DNA from: Roseibium alexandrii DFL-11
GTDB lineage: Bacteria > Pseudomonadota > Alphaproteobacteria > Rhizobiales > Stappiaceae
NCBI RefSeq assembly: GCF_000158095.2
Contig: NZ_CM011002.1
Coordinates: forward strand, 1,689,228 to 1,753,227
Direction of reading: 5' to 3'
DNA: 64,000 nt
Below the pieces are notes generated by a model. It searched no databases and had not been told where the DNA came from. It saw nothing but the letters and a program-made list of their open reading frames with translations. The stretch's first letter is position 1; each line of letters begins with the position of its first letter. The position numbers and the translations under genes were made by a program. Below, one piece after another: positions 27,132 through 36,288 of the stretch.

Positions 27132-27596
27132 ATGCCTCTTTACGAGCATATCTTCCTGGCACGCCAGGATGTTTCGGCCCAGCAGGTCGAAACCCTCGTC
27201 GAACAGTACAAGGGCCTCATCGAAGGCGCTGGCGGTACGATCGGCAAGGTGGAAAACTGGGGTCTGCGGACCCTCGCATACCGCATTAAGAAAAACCGCA
27301 AAGCGCATTACACGCTGATGAACATCACCGCGCCACATGCAGCGGTTGCCGAGATGGAACGTCAGATGGGTCTTTCCGAAGACGTTCTGCGCTTCATGAC
27401 CTTCAAGGTCGATGAACTGGACGAAGAGCCGTCTGCAATGATGCAGAAACGTGACCGCGACGATCGCGGCGGCCGCGGTGGCGGACGCTTTGGTGATCGT
27501 GGTGGCGACCGTGGTGGCCGTGGTGGTGACCGCGGCGGCGACCGTGGTGGTGATCGTGGTGGCGACCGCGCTCCGCGCCGTGCTGAAGGGGAGTAA
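27132..27596 (+). CDS. rpsF: 30S ribosomal protein bS6
   Basis: 154 aa. Residues 1-~100 are the normal S6 fold ([20 protein letters not shown] ... [24 protein letters not shown]). The remaining ~50 residues are a low-complexity Arg-Gly-Asp tail made of GGDRGG units, encoded by 12-bp near repeats. E. coli S6 carries a short Glu tail instead. RGG tails usually bind RNA. A good AAGG site precedes the start. It is first in rpsF-rpsR-rplI. Confidence 0.96.
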   Translation: MPLYEHIFLARQDVSAQQVETLVEQYKGLIEGAGGTIGKVENWGLRTLAYRIKKNRKAHYTLMNITAPHAAVAEMERQMGLSEDVLRFMTFKVDELDEEPSAMMQKRDRDDRGGRGGGRFGDRGGDRGGRGGDRGGDRGGDRGGDRAPRRAEGE

Positions 27597-27602
27597 GTTA
27601 AA

Positions 27603-27851
27603 ATGGTTGATATTTCACAGACCCCAAGCCGTCGTCCTTTCTTCCGTCGCCGGAAGACCTGCCCGTTCTCAGGCTCCAACGCGCCGAAGATCGACTACAA
27701 GGACATCCGTCTGCTGCAGCGCTACATTTCCGAGCGCGGCAAGATCGTCCCGAGCCGCATCACCGCGGTCTCCGCGAAAAAGCAGCGTGAACTGTCCCGT
27801 GCGATCAAGCGCGCCCGCCTGCTCGGCCTGTTGCCGTTCGTCATCAGCTAA
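27603..27851 (+). CDS. rpsR: 30S ribosomal protein bS18
   Basis: 82 aa, with the family core [61 protein letters not shown]. It binds S6 on the 30S platform. It begins 6 nt after rpsF. Confidence 0.98.
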   Translation: MVDISQTPSRRPFFRRRKTCPFSGSNAPKIDYKDIRLLQRYISERGKIVPSRITAVSAKKQRELSRAIKRARLLGLLPFVIS

Positions 27852-27878
27852 GCACCTCCTTAAAGGTCAGGAGATGCC

Positions 27879-27902
27879 TTCTGCCGGGTCCGCCCGGCAG
27901 AA
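27879..27902 (+). other. strong hairpin between rpsR and rplI
   Basis: TTCTGCCGGG-TCCG-CCCGGCAGAA: a perfect 10-bp stem with a 4-nt loop and no T-run after it. It sits inside the ribosomal-protein transcript and may be a processing or stabilising hairpin or a partial attenuator. Confidence 0.6.
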
Positions 27903-27981
27903 CCCGAATTGGGACCGCGGGCAAACGGTCTCTAACCGTCATCATGCACAATAAAGATGGCGGGACAGTAGGAGAAAATCC

Positions 27982-28572
27982 ATGCAAGTTATCCTTCTTG
28001 AGCGTATCGCCAGACTTGGCCAGATGGGCGACACCGTAAAGGTGCGTGACGGCTACGCACGCAACTTCCTTTTGCCGCAAGGCAAGGCACTGCGCGCCAA
28101 CAAGGCAAACCTGGAACGCTTCGAAAACGAACGTGCCCAGCTGGAAGCCCGGAACCTTGAGCGCAAGAGCGAAGCTGAAGCTGTTGCGTCCAAACTCGAC
28201 GGCGAAGCTCTGGTCATGATCCGCTCCGCTGGTGAAACCGGCCAGCTCTACGGTTCAGTATCCACACGTGATATCGCCGAAGGCCTGACCGCAGGCGGCT
28301 TCTCCGTTGGCCGCGGCCAGGTTGAGCTGCGCACTCCGATCAAGACAATCGGCCTGCACTCAGTTGTCATCCAGCTGCACCCGGAAGTCGAAGTTGGTGT
28401 CTCTGTCAACGTCGCACGCTCCGAAGACGAAGCAACTCGTCAGGCCGCCGGGGAAGACCTCACTGCACCTGAACAGGACGTTTTCGAATTTGAAGAAGAC
28501 GATGAAGAAGGCGAAGGTGAAGGCGAAGAAGCTGATGCAACCGAAGAAGCGGTTTCTGAAGAAGAAGCTTGA
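27982..28572 (+). CDS. rplI: 50S ribosomal protein bL9
   Basis: 196 aa, against ~149 in E. coli. Residues 1-~148 are canonical L9 ([32 protein letters not shown]; long helix; C-domain with [12 protein letters not shown]). The extra ~47 residues are strongly acidic ([23 protein letters not shown]), a tail seen in alphaproteobacterial L9. A GGAG site lies before the start. Transcription ends at the hairpin 28606-28637. Confidence 0.97.
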   Translation: MQVILLERIARLGQMGDTVKVRDGYARNFLLPQGKALRANKANLERFENERAQLEARNLERKSEAEAVASKLDGEALVMIRSAGETGQLYGSVSTRDIAEGLTAGGFSVGRGQVELRTPIKTIGLHSVVIQLHPEVEVGVSVNVARSEDEATRQAAGEDLTAPEQDVFEFEEDDEEGEGEGEEADATEEAVSEEEA

Positions 28573-28605
28573 TTGCTTCGATCCAGCCTTTGAAAAACTT
28601 CTGGG

Positions 28606-28637
28606 AAACGGCGCTCATTCGGGCGCCGTTTTCTTTT
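28606..28637 (+). terminator. intrinsic terminator of the rpsF-rpsR-rplI operon
   Basis: AAACGGCGC (28606-28614) and GCGCCGTTT (28623-28631) with an 8-nt loop, running into TTTTCTTTT. Confidence 0.88.
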
Positions 28638-28902
28638 GCCAGCTTGCTTTTTGAATGCCGCCTCGCGTGCCGACTTCACATATCCGGCCAACGCATTGAA
28701 AGTGTTGGATTTTCCATTAACTAATCATTGACTATTTAAAAACATATTTAATATCAACGACTAATAGCCGCTCCCTGAGGCCTCAAAGGCTGTTTGAGTC
28801 AAGCGCCTTTTAAATCTTTCCCCGTTGATCTGTGGACGTCGGTGGGAATCTGCGTCAAGCTTTTTTGCAGCTTGAGCCCATACCGGTCTGAGGCTATTTC
28901 CG
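28638..28902. other. AT-rich spacer before dnaB
   Basis: No gene seen. 28715-28770 is markedly AT-rich compared with its surroundings (TTAACTAATCATTGAC, then TTTAAAAACATATTTAATAT), a plausible promoter zone for dnaB. No exact sigma-70 hexamer pair could be fixed. Confidence 0.4.
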
Positions 28903-30414
28903 ATGACAACACGGTTATCGGGGGCAGGCATGAAGGGTACTTTGCAGAAGGTCGAGACAGAAGAAGATGTGCAGCGTCTGGCTCCGCATAACGCGGAAGC
29001 CGAGCGGCAGCTTCTTGGCGCGATCCTCGTCAACAACGAGACGTTCTACCGCGTGTCCGACTTTCTGGAACCGCACCACTTCTTCGTGCCACCGCATCAG
29101 GATGTCTTTGAGAAAATCGGCCACCTGATCCGTGCGGGCAAGACGGCCTCCCCGATCACCCTCAAGACGTTTTATCCGGCCGACGCAAAAATCGCAGACC
29201 TGTCGGCGACACAGTTCTTGTTGCGCCTTGCCGGCGATGCCGCATCCATCATCAACGCGGAAGACTACGGCCGCACCATCTATGATCTTGCCATCCGCCG
29301 GAACCTGATCCGGATCGGCGAAGATATGGTCAACATTGCATTTGACGCGCCGATCGACGTACCGCCAGAGCAACAGATTGACGACGCCGAACGCCGCCTG
29401 TTTGAACTGGCCGAAACCGGGCGCAGCGAAGGCGGGTTTGTCTCCTTTGGCGATGCGCTGACCGAAACCATCGAAATGGCCCACGCTGCCTACAATCGGG
29501 AAGGCGCTTTGTCCGGGATCTCCACCGGCTTGCGTGAACTCGACAGGCTGATGGGCGGTCTGCAGCATTCTGACTTGATCGTTCTTGCCGGGCGTCCCGC
29601 GATGGGCAAAACCTCGCTTGCAACCAACATTGCGTACAACATTGCGCAAAGCTATCAGGCTGAAGAACAACCGGACGGGTCCATCAAGACTGTCAACGGC
29701 GGTGTGGTCGGTTTCTTCTCGCTCGAAATGTCGGCCGAACAGCTCGCAACCCGTATCATCTCTGAACAGGCTGAGATCTCGTCTTCGAAAATCCGCCGCG
29801 GCGACATTTCAGAAGCCGAGTTTGAGAAACTGGCCGCCTGTGCGCAAACCATGCAGTCCGTTCCGCTTCATGTCGATCAGACCGGTGGTATTTCCATCGC
29901 TTCACTGGTGGCCAAAGCCCGCCGTTTGAAGCGTCAACGCGGTCTTGATCTGCTCATCGTTGACTATATCCAGCTCCTGTCCGGCTCGGCCAAAAACCAG
30001 GGCAACCGCGTTCAGGAAATTACGGAAATCACGACCGGGCTGAAAGCACTCGCAAAGGAGCTCAATGTTCCAATTATTGCGCTTTCCCAGCTGTCGCGTC
30101 AGGTGGAATCGCGCGATGACAAACGCCCGATGATGTCGGACTTGCGTGAATCCGGGTCCATCGAGCAGGACGCCGACGTGGTTATGTTTGTGTTCCGTGA
30201 GGAGTATTACCTGTCCAAGACGGAACCGGATGAAGGCTCGCCGGAATACGAGATCTGGCGGGACAATATGGAGCGGCTGAAGGGCAAGGCGGAAGTCATT
30301 CTTGCCAAGCAACGTCACGGCCCGACCGGCACCGCGAACCTTCACTTCGAAGGTCAGTACACCCGCTTCTCCGATCTGGCGGAAGACGATCACCTGCCGG
30401 AGCGCTACGAGTAG
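28903..30414 (+). CDS. dnaB: replicative DNA helicase DnaB
   Basis: 503 aa. The N-terminal DnaB domain (~20-125: NAEAERQLLGAILVNNETFYRVSDFL) is followed by the RecA-like C-domain: Walker A GRPAMGKTSLA, Walker B LLIVDYIQLLSG, and the DnaB motif SQLSRQVESRDDKRPMMSDLRESGSIEQDADVV. It is the hexameric 5'-3' helicase of the replication fork. An ATG at 28930 with a GGGGGCAGG run upstream is an alternative start. No intein is present. Confidence 0.96.
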   Translation: MTTRLSGAGMKGTLQKVETEEDVQRLAPHNAEAERQLLGAILVNNETFYRVSDFLEPHHFFVPPHQDVFEKIGHLIRAGKTASPITLKTFYPADAKIADLSATQFLLRLAGDAASIINAEDYGRTIYDLAIRRNLIRIGEDMVNIAFDAPIDVPPEQQIDDAERRLFELAETGRSEGGFVSFGDALTETIEMAHAAYNREGALSGISTGLRELDRLMGGLQHSDLIVLAGRPAMGKTSLATNIAYNIAQSYQAEEQPDGSIKTVNGGVVGFFSLEMSAEQLATRIISEQAEISSSKIRRGDISEAEFEKLAACAQTMQSVPLHVDQTGGISIASLVAKARRLKRQRGLDLLIVDYIQLLSGSAKNQGNRVQEITEITTGLKALAKELNVPIIALSQLSRQVESRDDKRPMMSDLRESGSIEQDADVVMFVFREEYYLSKTEPDEGSPEYEIWRDNMERLKGKAEVILAKQRHGPTGTANLHFEGQYTRFSDLAEDDHLPERYE

Positions 30415-30425
30415 GATTGCACTTC

Positions 30426-30460
30426 CAAGCCGGTTTGGATCATTGACCAAGGCCGGCTTG
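30426..30460 (+). terminator. weak hairpin after dnaB
   Basis: CAAGCCGG (30426-30433) and CCGGCTTG (30453-30460) with a 19-nt loop and only TTTT a few bases on. Low confidence. Confidence 0.3.
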
Positions 30461-30587
30461 ACCATTTTGGCGATAGGACGGGCACACTCTGCCCAAACCA
30501 AACGCTTTGCAGGCAGCGGCGAACCTTCTAATGTCGGCAGGTTGATGCACTGCGAAATCCGATTCTGTCCGGAGACCTGTCAGCCTC

Positions 30588-31730
30588 GTGTCCGAAAAGC
30601 CGATAAATGCCTACTCCTCCGCCCTTTATGGCGGCCGTCTGACTGTTGATCTGGACGCCATTGCAGCAAACTGGTCTCTCCTGAGGTCGAGATTGGCGCC
30701 GGGTAGCGAGTGCGCGGCGACTATCAAGGCAAATGCTTACGGAACTGGGCAAGCGGAAACGGCAAAACGGCTCTTTGAGGAAGGCTGCCGGACGTTCTTT
30801 GTTGCGGTACCAACTGAAGCCATGGCGCTCCGTCAAACACTTCCAAGTGCCACCATCTATGCGCTTGACGGCTTGTTTCCGGACACGGCCGATCTGCTTC
30901 TTCAACACGATGTTCGGCCGGTCCTCGGGTCCCTGGACGAATTGAAAGAGTGGGCCGCTCTTTGCAGGACTGCCAGAAAGAGTTTTCCAGCAGCAGTCCA
31001 TGTCGACACAGGAATTCATCGGCTTGGATTGTCTGGCGACGAGTTTGGAACGGCGCTCGCTGATCTGGAACTTATGGGCCCCTTTAAACCGAGCCTCTTC
31101 ATGTCGCATCTGGCTTGCGGCTCGGATCCGGACCATCCGATGAACCAGGAGCAGCTTGCCCGGTTTACCGAGCTCACCTCCCCGTTCAAGGGTGTTCCGC
31201 GTTCCCTTGCCAATTCCGCTGGCGTCTTGATGGGACCAGACTATCACTTCGATCTCGTCCGTCCCGGCATTTCTCTTTATGGCGGCCGGGCTTTTGATCA
31301 TGGCGACAACCCGATGCAGCCGGTCGCCAAAGTGGAAGCCCGCATCATGATTGTGCGAAATGTTCCTAAAGGTGATGCGATCGGCTACGGCGCAACCCAA
31401 ACAGCGAAACGGGCGCTGCGCAATGCGGTCGTCGCGGCAGGTTATGCGGACGGGTTGTTGCGGCGTGCCAGCTCCTCAGATGACCGTCCTGGTGGTTTCG
31501 GAATGATTGGCGGCCATAAGGCCTCAATCCTTGGCCGGATCTCCATGGACATGATCACGCTCGACGTCACCGACATTCCAGAACATCTCGTTCAGCGCGG
31601 CGGGCTTGTGGAAATGCTGGGGCCAAATGTTGCGGCCGCTGACATGGCGGCCTATGCGGAGACCATCGACTACGAATATCTGACAAGCCTCGGACGCCGC
31701 TTTGAGCGCATCTACGGCCCGCTGGGTTGA
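30588..31730 (+). CDS. alr: alanine racemase
   Basis: 380 aa from GTG 30588, with GGAG 14 nt upstream. PLP Lys47 is in AATIKANAYGTG and catalytic Tyr267 in GDAIGYGATQTAKR; GRISMDMITLDVTD is the second-domain signature. It makes D-alanine for peptidoglycan. It sits between dnaB and radA, the common alphaproteobacterial order. Confidence 0.95.
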   Translation: MSEKPINAYSSALYGGRLTVDLDAIAANWSLLRSRLAPGSECAATIKANAYGTGQAETAKRLFEEGCRTFFVAVPTEAMALRQTLPSATIYALDGLFPDTADLLLQHDVRPVLGSLDELKEWAALCRTARKSFPAAVHVDTGIHRLGLSGDEFGTALADLELMGPFKPSLFMSHLACGSDPDHPMNQEQLARFTELTSPFKGVPRSLANSAGVLMGPDYHFDLVRPGISLYGGRAFDHGDNPMQPVAKVEARIMIVRNVPKGDAIGYGATQTAKRALRNAVVAAGYADGLLRRASSSDDRPGGFGMIGGHKASILGRISMDMITLDVTDIPEHLVQRGGLVEMLGPNVAAADMAAYAETIDYEYLTSLGRRFERIYGPLG

Positions 31731-31745
31731 TTGGAGTTTTATTAG

Positions 31746-33140
31746 ATGGCCCGCCGGTCCACATCTTTCGTTTGCCAGTCCTGCGGAGCGGTCACCGCAA
31801 AATGGGTCGGCCGCTGCGAATCCTGCGGTGAGTGGAACACCATCGTTGAGGAGCAGACCGGCGGCGGCATTGGCGGAGGTCCGAGCCGGGCCTCGAAATC
31901 CAAGGGGCGCGTCGTTCCACTGGTCGGCCTGACCGGAGACACCAAGGAAGCGCCGCGCATTCAAACCAAGGTTGCCGAGCTGGACCGGGTGACCGGCGGC
32001 GGCTTTGTCCGCGGCTCGGCACTGCTTGTCGGAGGCGATCCCGGGATCGGTAAATCAACCCTTTTGATTCAAGCGGCAGCTCAACTCGCCAGCCTCGGTC
32101 ACAAGACCGTCTACATCTCCGGCGAGGAAGCGATCGGCCAGGTGCGATTGCGGGCTGAGCGCCTTGGTCTGGCCGATGCGCCCGTAGCCCTGGCTGCGGA
32201 AACAAGCGTTGAAGACATTCTGGCAACACTGGAGGCCGACAAAGCCCCGGCGATGTTGATCTTGGATTCCGTTCAGACGCTCTGGACAGATCAGGCGGAC
32301 TCGCCGCCAGGCACTGTTACCCAGGTACGGGCGTCTGCTCAGGCGATGGTACGCTACGCAAAGAAAAACGGCACCACGCTGGTGCTTGTCGGCCATGTCA
32401 CCAAGGATGGCCAGATCGCCGGTCCACGTGTTGTCGAGCACATGGTGGACGCGGTTCTATATTTTGAGGGCGACGGCGCCCATCAATACCGGATCCTGCG
32501 CTCGGTGAAAAACCGGTTTGGTGCCACCGACGAGATCGGTGTTTTCGAAATGACCGGTAAAGGTCTTCAGGAAGTGCCCAACCCGTCAGCGCTGTTCCTC
32601 GGAGACCGCAACACCACTGCGCCCGGCGCAGCGGTCTTTGCCGGCCTTGAAGGCTCGCGGCCGCTCCTCATCGAAATCCAGGCCCTGGTTGCACAATCCT
32701 CCCTTGGAACGCCCCGGCGCGCTGTGATCGGCTGGGACACCGCGCGCCTTTCCATGATCCTTGCGGTTCTGGAAGCGCGTTGCGGCGTCCGGTTCTCGCA
32801 GCATGATGTCTATCTCAATGTCGCAGGCGGGCTCAAAATCAACGAACCGGGTGCAGATCTTGCCGTCGCTGCGGCCCTTGTCTCTTCTCTCAGCGGGCTT
32901 GCCCTTCCGGCCAATTGCGTCTATTTCGGCGAGGTCAGTTTGTCGGGAGCCATCCGGCCCGTGGCACAAGCTCAGTCAAGACTGAAAGAAGCCGAAAAAC
33001 TCGGCTTTGATCAGGCTTATTGTCCAGAGGGCAACCTCAAGGACGGTGCAGCGACTCCCTTCAAGGCAACGGGATTGCCGGAACTTGGGGACTTCATCGC
33101 CAAACTGACAGCGGAGACTGGTGCACAAGGGGCAACCTGA
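31746..33140 (+). CDS. radA: DNA repair protein RadA
   Basis: 464 aa. N-terminal C4 zinc finger (CQSCG ... CESCGEW), Walker A GGDPGIGKST, RadA motif KNRFG (SVKNRFGATDEIGVFEM), and a C-terminal Lon-like domain (GGLKINEPGADLAVAAAL). It is a branch-migration helicase in recombinational repair. 15 nt after alr. Confidence 0.97.
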   Translation: MARRSTSFVCQSCGAVTAKWVGRCESCGEWNTIVEEQTGGGIGGGPSRASKSKGRVVPLVGLTGDTKEAPRIQTKVAELDRVTGGGFVRGSALLVGGDPGIGKSTLLIQAAAQLASLGHKTVYISGEEAIGQVRLRAERLGLADAPVALAAETSVEDILATLEADKAPAMLILDSVQTLWTDQADSPPGTVTQVRASAQAMVRYAKKNGTTLVLVGHVTKDGQIAGPRVVEHMVDAVLYFEGDGAHQYRILRSVKNRFGATDEIGVFEMTGKGLQEVPNPSALFLGDRNTTAPGAAVFAGLEGSRPLLIEIQALVAQSSLGTPRRAVIGWDTARLSMILAVLEARCGVRFSQHDVYLNVAGGLKINEPGADLAVAAALVSSLSGLALPANCVYFGEVSLSGAIRPVAQAQSRLKEAEKLGFDQAYCPEGNLKDGAATPFKATGLPELGDFIAKLTAETGAQGAT

Positions 33141-33209
33141 CGCATCATCAGACCCGCTAGAGAGTGTAATTTTCGCGCTTAGGCGCCAGACAGAGGACTT
33201 ATCGGAAAC

Positions 33210-33824
33210 ATGCCGATTACGCTGCTGGACGGACTGCTTCTGGTCATCATGCTCATCTCGGCGGTTCTGGCGATGATCCGCGGATTTGTCCGAGAAGTTC
33301 TTTCCATTGTTTCCTGGGTCGCCGCGGCCGTCGCCGCATTCATGCTCTATGAGCGTGTCATGCCCTACACCCAGCAGTACATCTCGCAAGATCTGGTGGC
33401 GATGGGTGTTTCTGCGGCCGCCGTCTTCCTGGTGACGCTGATCGTCGTCAGCTACATCACCATGCGTATTTCCGATTTCATCCTGGACAGCCGCATAGGC
33501 GCGCTTGATCGCACGCTCGGCTTTGTCTTCGGCGCCGTCCGCGGCCTGTTGCTGGTCGTTGTGGCCATGATGTTCTTCAACTGGTTCGTCCAGCCGGAAC
33601 AACAGCCGCGCTGGGTACAAAACGCCAAATCCTTGCCGATCCTGTTGTCGGTTGGCGAACGATTGGTCGCGGTCTTGCCAGAAGATCCGGAAAAAGCGAT
33701 TCTGGACAAGATCCGGGAAAATGAGCTAACAGGCGGACAACGCTCCAGCGCGCCGGCGGAAGAACCCGCCTACAGCGACTCTGAACGTCAGGGACTGGAA
33801 CAGCTGACTACGGACAGCAACTGA
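33210..33824 (+). CDS. cvpA: CvpA-family membrane protein
   Basis: 204 aa, with four membrane segments in the first ~140 residues (LLLVIMLISAVLAMIRGFV; SIVSWVAAAVAAFML; VSAAAVFLVTLIVVSYI; FGAVRGLLLVVVAMMFF), then a soluble tail. The motif GFVREVLSIVSW is typical of CvpA. Named after colicin V production in E. coli; its role in the envelope or in purF-linked physiology is not settled. It is directly upstream of purF, as in E. coli. Confidence 0.92.
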   Translation: MPITLLDGLLLVIMLISAVLAMIRGFVREVLSIVSWVAAAVAAFMLYERVMPYTQQYISQDLVAMGVSAAAVFLVTLIVVSYITMRISDFILDSRIGALDRTLGFVFGAVRGLLLVVVAMMFFNWFVQPEQQPRWVQNAKSLPILLSVGERLVAVLPEDPEKAILDKIRENELTGGQRSSAPAEEPAYSDSERQGLEQLTTDSN

Positions 33825-33905
33825 CGCCGAAAACTGGCGCCCGTTTAGACTAACGACAGTATCCGGACCGGCTCGCAAACCGGCCAGAATGAAGGAGTGG
33901 TCGCC

Positions 33906-35378
33906 ATGACTGGCGCAACCGATTTCCATGAGCCGTTTGACATCAATGACGACACATTGCGCGAAGAGTGCGGTGTGTTCGGCATTCTGGGTCATGAAGA
34001 TGCCAGCGCGCTGACCGCGCTTGGCCTGCATGCCCTGCAGCACCGCGGCCAGGAAGCGGCCGGTATCGTGACCTTCGACAATGAGCAGTTCCGCGCGGAA
34101 CGCCATCTGGGCCTTGTCGGAGACCATTTCTCCGATGCAGAGACAATCGGCCGCCTCACCGGCCGTGCCGCCATCGGCCATGTGCGCTACTCCACGACCG
34201 GCGAAACCATCCTGCGCAACGTGCAGCCGCTGTTCGCCGAACTGGAAGGCGGCGGCATTGCGATCTGCCACAACGGCAACTTCACAAATGCGCTGACCCT
34301 GCGCCAGCAGCTGATCCGCGACGGCGCGATCTGTCAGTCCACATCCGACTCGGAAGTTGTCCTGCAGCTCGTGGCCCGTTCCCGGGAACAGAAGATCGTC
34401 GACCGGTTTGTAGAAGCCATCACCCAGATGGAAGGCGCGTACGCCCTCGTGGCACTGACATCGAAAAAGCTGATTGGCGCGCGGGATCCGCTCGGCATCC
34501 GTCCGCTGGTCCTGGGTGACCTCAATGGCGCTCCAATCCTCGCGTCTGAAACCTGTGCGCTTGACATCATCGGTGCGAAATTCATCCGGGACGTGGAAAA
34601 CGGCGAAGTCATCGTCTGCACATCCACCGGCATCCAGTCCTTCTTCCCGTTTGGCAAGTGCCCTGCCCGCCCGGACATCTTCGAGTATGTCTACTTCTCG
34701 CGTCCCGACTCCATCGTTGGCGGCCGCAGTGTCTATGATGTGCGCCGGGACATGGGCCGCGAGCTTGCGCGTGAATCTCACGTGGATGCTGATGTTATTG
34801 TTCCGGTGCCGGATAGCGGTGTTCCGGCGGCAATCGGCTACAGCCAGGAAAGCGGCATTCCGTTTGAACTCGGTATCATCCGCAATCACTATGTGGGCCG
34901 GACCTTCATTGAACCGACCCAGCAGATCCGTGCACTTGGCGTGAAGATGAAGCACTCCGCCAACCGCTCGCAAATAGAAGGCAAGCGCGTTGTGCTTGTG
35001 GATGACAGCCTTGTCCGCGGCACGACGTCCGTGAAGATCGTGCAGATGATCCGCGACGCCGGCGCCAAGGAAGTGCATTTCCGCTTGGCGAGCCCGCCGA
35101 TCAAGCATTCCGACTACTACGGCATCGACACGCCCGTTCGTGAGAAGCTGCTGGCCGCGAAATATGGGCTGGAGGAGATGTGCAACTACATCGGCGCCGA
35201 CAGCCTTGCCTTCCTCTCCGTGGACGGAATTTACCGGGCCGCAGGCTATGACGGCCGGGACAACGAAAACCCGCAATTTACAGACCATTGTTTTACTGGC
35301 GACTACCCGACACCGCTGACCGATCTGTCCGAGGATCAGGACTTTGTCAGTGCGCCGCGTCTGGTGGAAGTCGGCTAA
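33906..35378 (+). CDS. purF: amidophosphoribosyltransferase
   Basis: 490 aa from ATG 33906, 8 nt after GAAGGAG; GTG 33897 is in frame but would overlap that site. The N-terminal ~23 residues are a propeptide before the catalytic Cys in EE-CGVFGI. The glutaminase fold is followed by the PRPP loop VVLVDDSLVRGTTS. It follows the B. subtilis-type alignment (ASPPIKHSDYYGID; FLSVDG) but lacks most of the Fe-S Cys ligands of that enzyme. It makes phosphoribosylamine, the first committed purine step. Confidence 0.96.
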   Translation: MTGATDFHEPFDINDDTLREECGVFGILGHEDASALTALGLHALQHRGQEAAGIVTFDNEQFRAERHLGLVGDHFSDAETIGRLTGRAAIGHVRYSTTGETILRNVQPLFAELEGGGIAICHNGNFTNALTLRQQLIRDGAICQSTSDSEVVLQLVARSREQKIVDRFVEAITQMEGAYALVALTSKKLIGARDPLGIRPLVLGDLNGAPILASETCALDIIGAKFIRDVENGEVIVCTSTGIQSFFPFGKCPARPDIFEYVYFSRPDSIVGGRSVYDVRRDMGRELARESHVDADVIVPVPDSGVPAAIGYSQESGIPFELGIIRNHYVGRTFIEPTQQIRALGVKMKHSANRSQIEGKRVVLVDDSLVRGTTSVKIVQMIRDAGAKEVHFRLASPPIKHSDYYGIDTPVREKLLAAKYGLEEMCNYIGADSLAFLSVDGIYRAAGYDGRDNENPQFTDHCFTGDYPTPLTDLSEDQDFVSAPRLVEVG

Positions 35379-35394
35379 GGAATTAGCGAGCAAC

Positions 35395-36123
35395 ATGACA
35401 CAGGATTTTGAAGGCCGGGTCGCCCTGGTGACCGGTGCATCGCGCGGTATTGGATATCAACTCGCCAAACAACTGGCAGCGCGCGGCGCGCATGTGATTG
35501 CAATCGCCCGCACCGTTGGCGGTCTTGAGGATCTCGATGACGAGATCCAGTCCGCAGGCGGCCAGGCAACACTTGTTCCTGTCGACCTCACGGATCATGA
35601 CGCCCTGGACCGGTTGGGCGCCGCGATCTACGAGCGCTGGAAGAAACTCGATGTCTTCATCGGCAATGCCGGGATGCTGGGTATCTTGTCCCCGCTCGGC
35701 CATATCAGTCCGAAAGACTTCGAAAAAGTCATGTCGGTCAACGTGACCGCCAATTGGCGGTTGATCCGGTCTCTGGATCCTCTGCTGCGCCAGTCGGACG
35801 CCGGCCGCGCCCTCTTCCTGACTTCTGTGCAGGCCAGCACCTGCCCGGCTTTCTGGGGGCTGCAGTCCATCTCAAAGGCCGGAGTTGAGGCCATGGCCCG
35901 CACCTGGGCGAGTGAAAGCCTCAAAACCAGCATGAAGATCAACCTGGCAGACCCCGGTCCGGTCCGCACAGGGCTTCGGGCCAAGGCGATGCCGGGAGAG
36001 CCACCGGAAAACCTGCCGCATCCACGAGACATCGCGCCCGAGCTGGTCGAGCTCGTGAAGACCGATGTCTATGAGACCGGCAAACTCTATGACCGCGTCA
36101 GCCGCGAGTGGGTCAGCTTTTAG
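35395..36123 (+). CDS. SDR-family protein lacking the catalytic tyrosine
   Basis: 242 aa from ATG 35395 (AAGGA upstream; the frame extends into purF). Rossmann TGASRGIG and GNAGML are normal, and Ser144 and Lys161 are in place. The residue that should be Tyr, four before Lys161, is Gln157 (WGLQSISK). The 13-residue spacing from Ser144 fits, so the swap is real in this sequence. Classical SDR oxidoreduction uses that Tyr as acid/base, so activity may be lost or changed. It starts 17 nt after purF and is probably cotranscribed; family nearest to YciK-like SDRs. Confidence 0.8.
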   Translation: MTQDFEGRVALVTGASRGIGYQLAKQLAARGAHVIAIARTVGGLEDLDDEIQSAGGQATLVPVDLTDHDALDRLGAAIYERWKKLDVFIGNAGMLGILSPLGHISPKDFEKVMSVNVTANWRLIRSLDPLLRQSDAGRALFLTSVQASTCPAFWGLQSISKAGVEAMARTWASESLKTSMKINLADPGPVRTGLRAKAMPGEPPENLPHPRDIAPELVELVKTDVYETGKLYDRVSREWVSF

Positions 36124-36128
36124 AGCAA

Positions 36129-36217
36129 ATCGCGTTTAAACGAATCCAGGTTTCGCTGCCACTCGGCTTTGCCTCGTACGCGAAACCTAAAGTAGCCTGA
36201 ATTCAAATAAACGCGAC
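36129..36217. repeat. composite inverted repeat, extragenic
   Basis: Outer arms 36129-36150 and 36196-36217 are inverted copies at about 17 of 22 positions; inner arms GGTTTCGC (36149-36156) and GCGAAACC (36180-36187) are perfect. Together they cover 89 bp and would fold into a long two-level hairpin. It fills half of the space between the SDR and VOC genes and looks like a dispersed extragenic element. Confidence 0.5.
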
Positions 36218-36288
36218 ACGCTATAAGTAGAAAGACGCGCTAAAGTTCGCTTTGCTGATCCCTTGTTTTAAAACGGAGGACTACACCC

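Noticed and set aside
27451-27596. repeat array in the rpsF tail taken as a possible CRISPR-like array
   Set aside because: The repeats are in frame and encode GGDRGG; there are no unique spacers of constant length.
33726-35396. 556-codon frame antisense to purF
   Set aside because: It covers purF exactly on the opposite strand and has no start signal or known domain; purF is certain.
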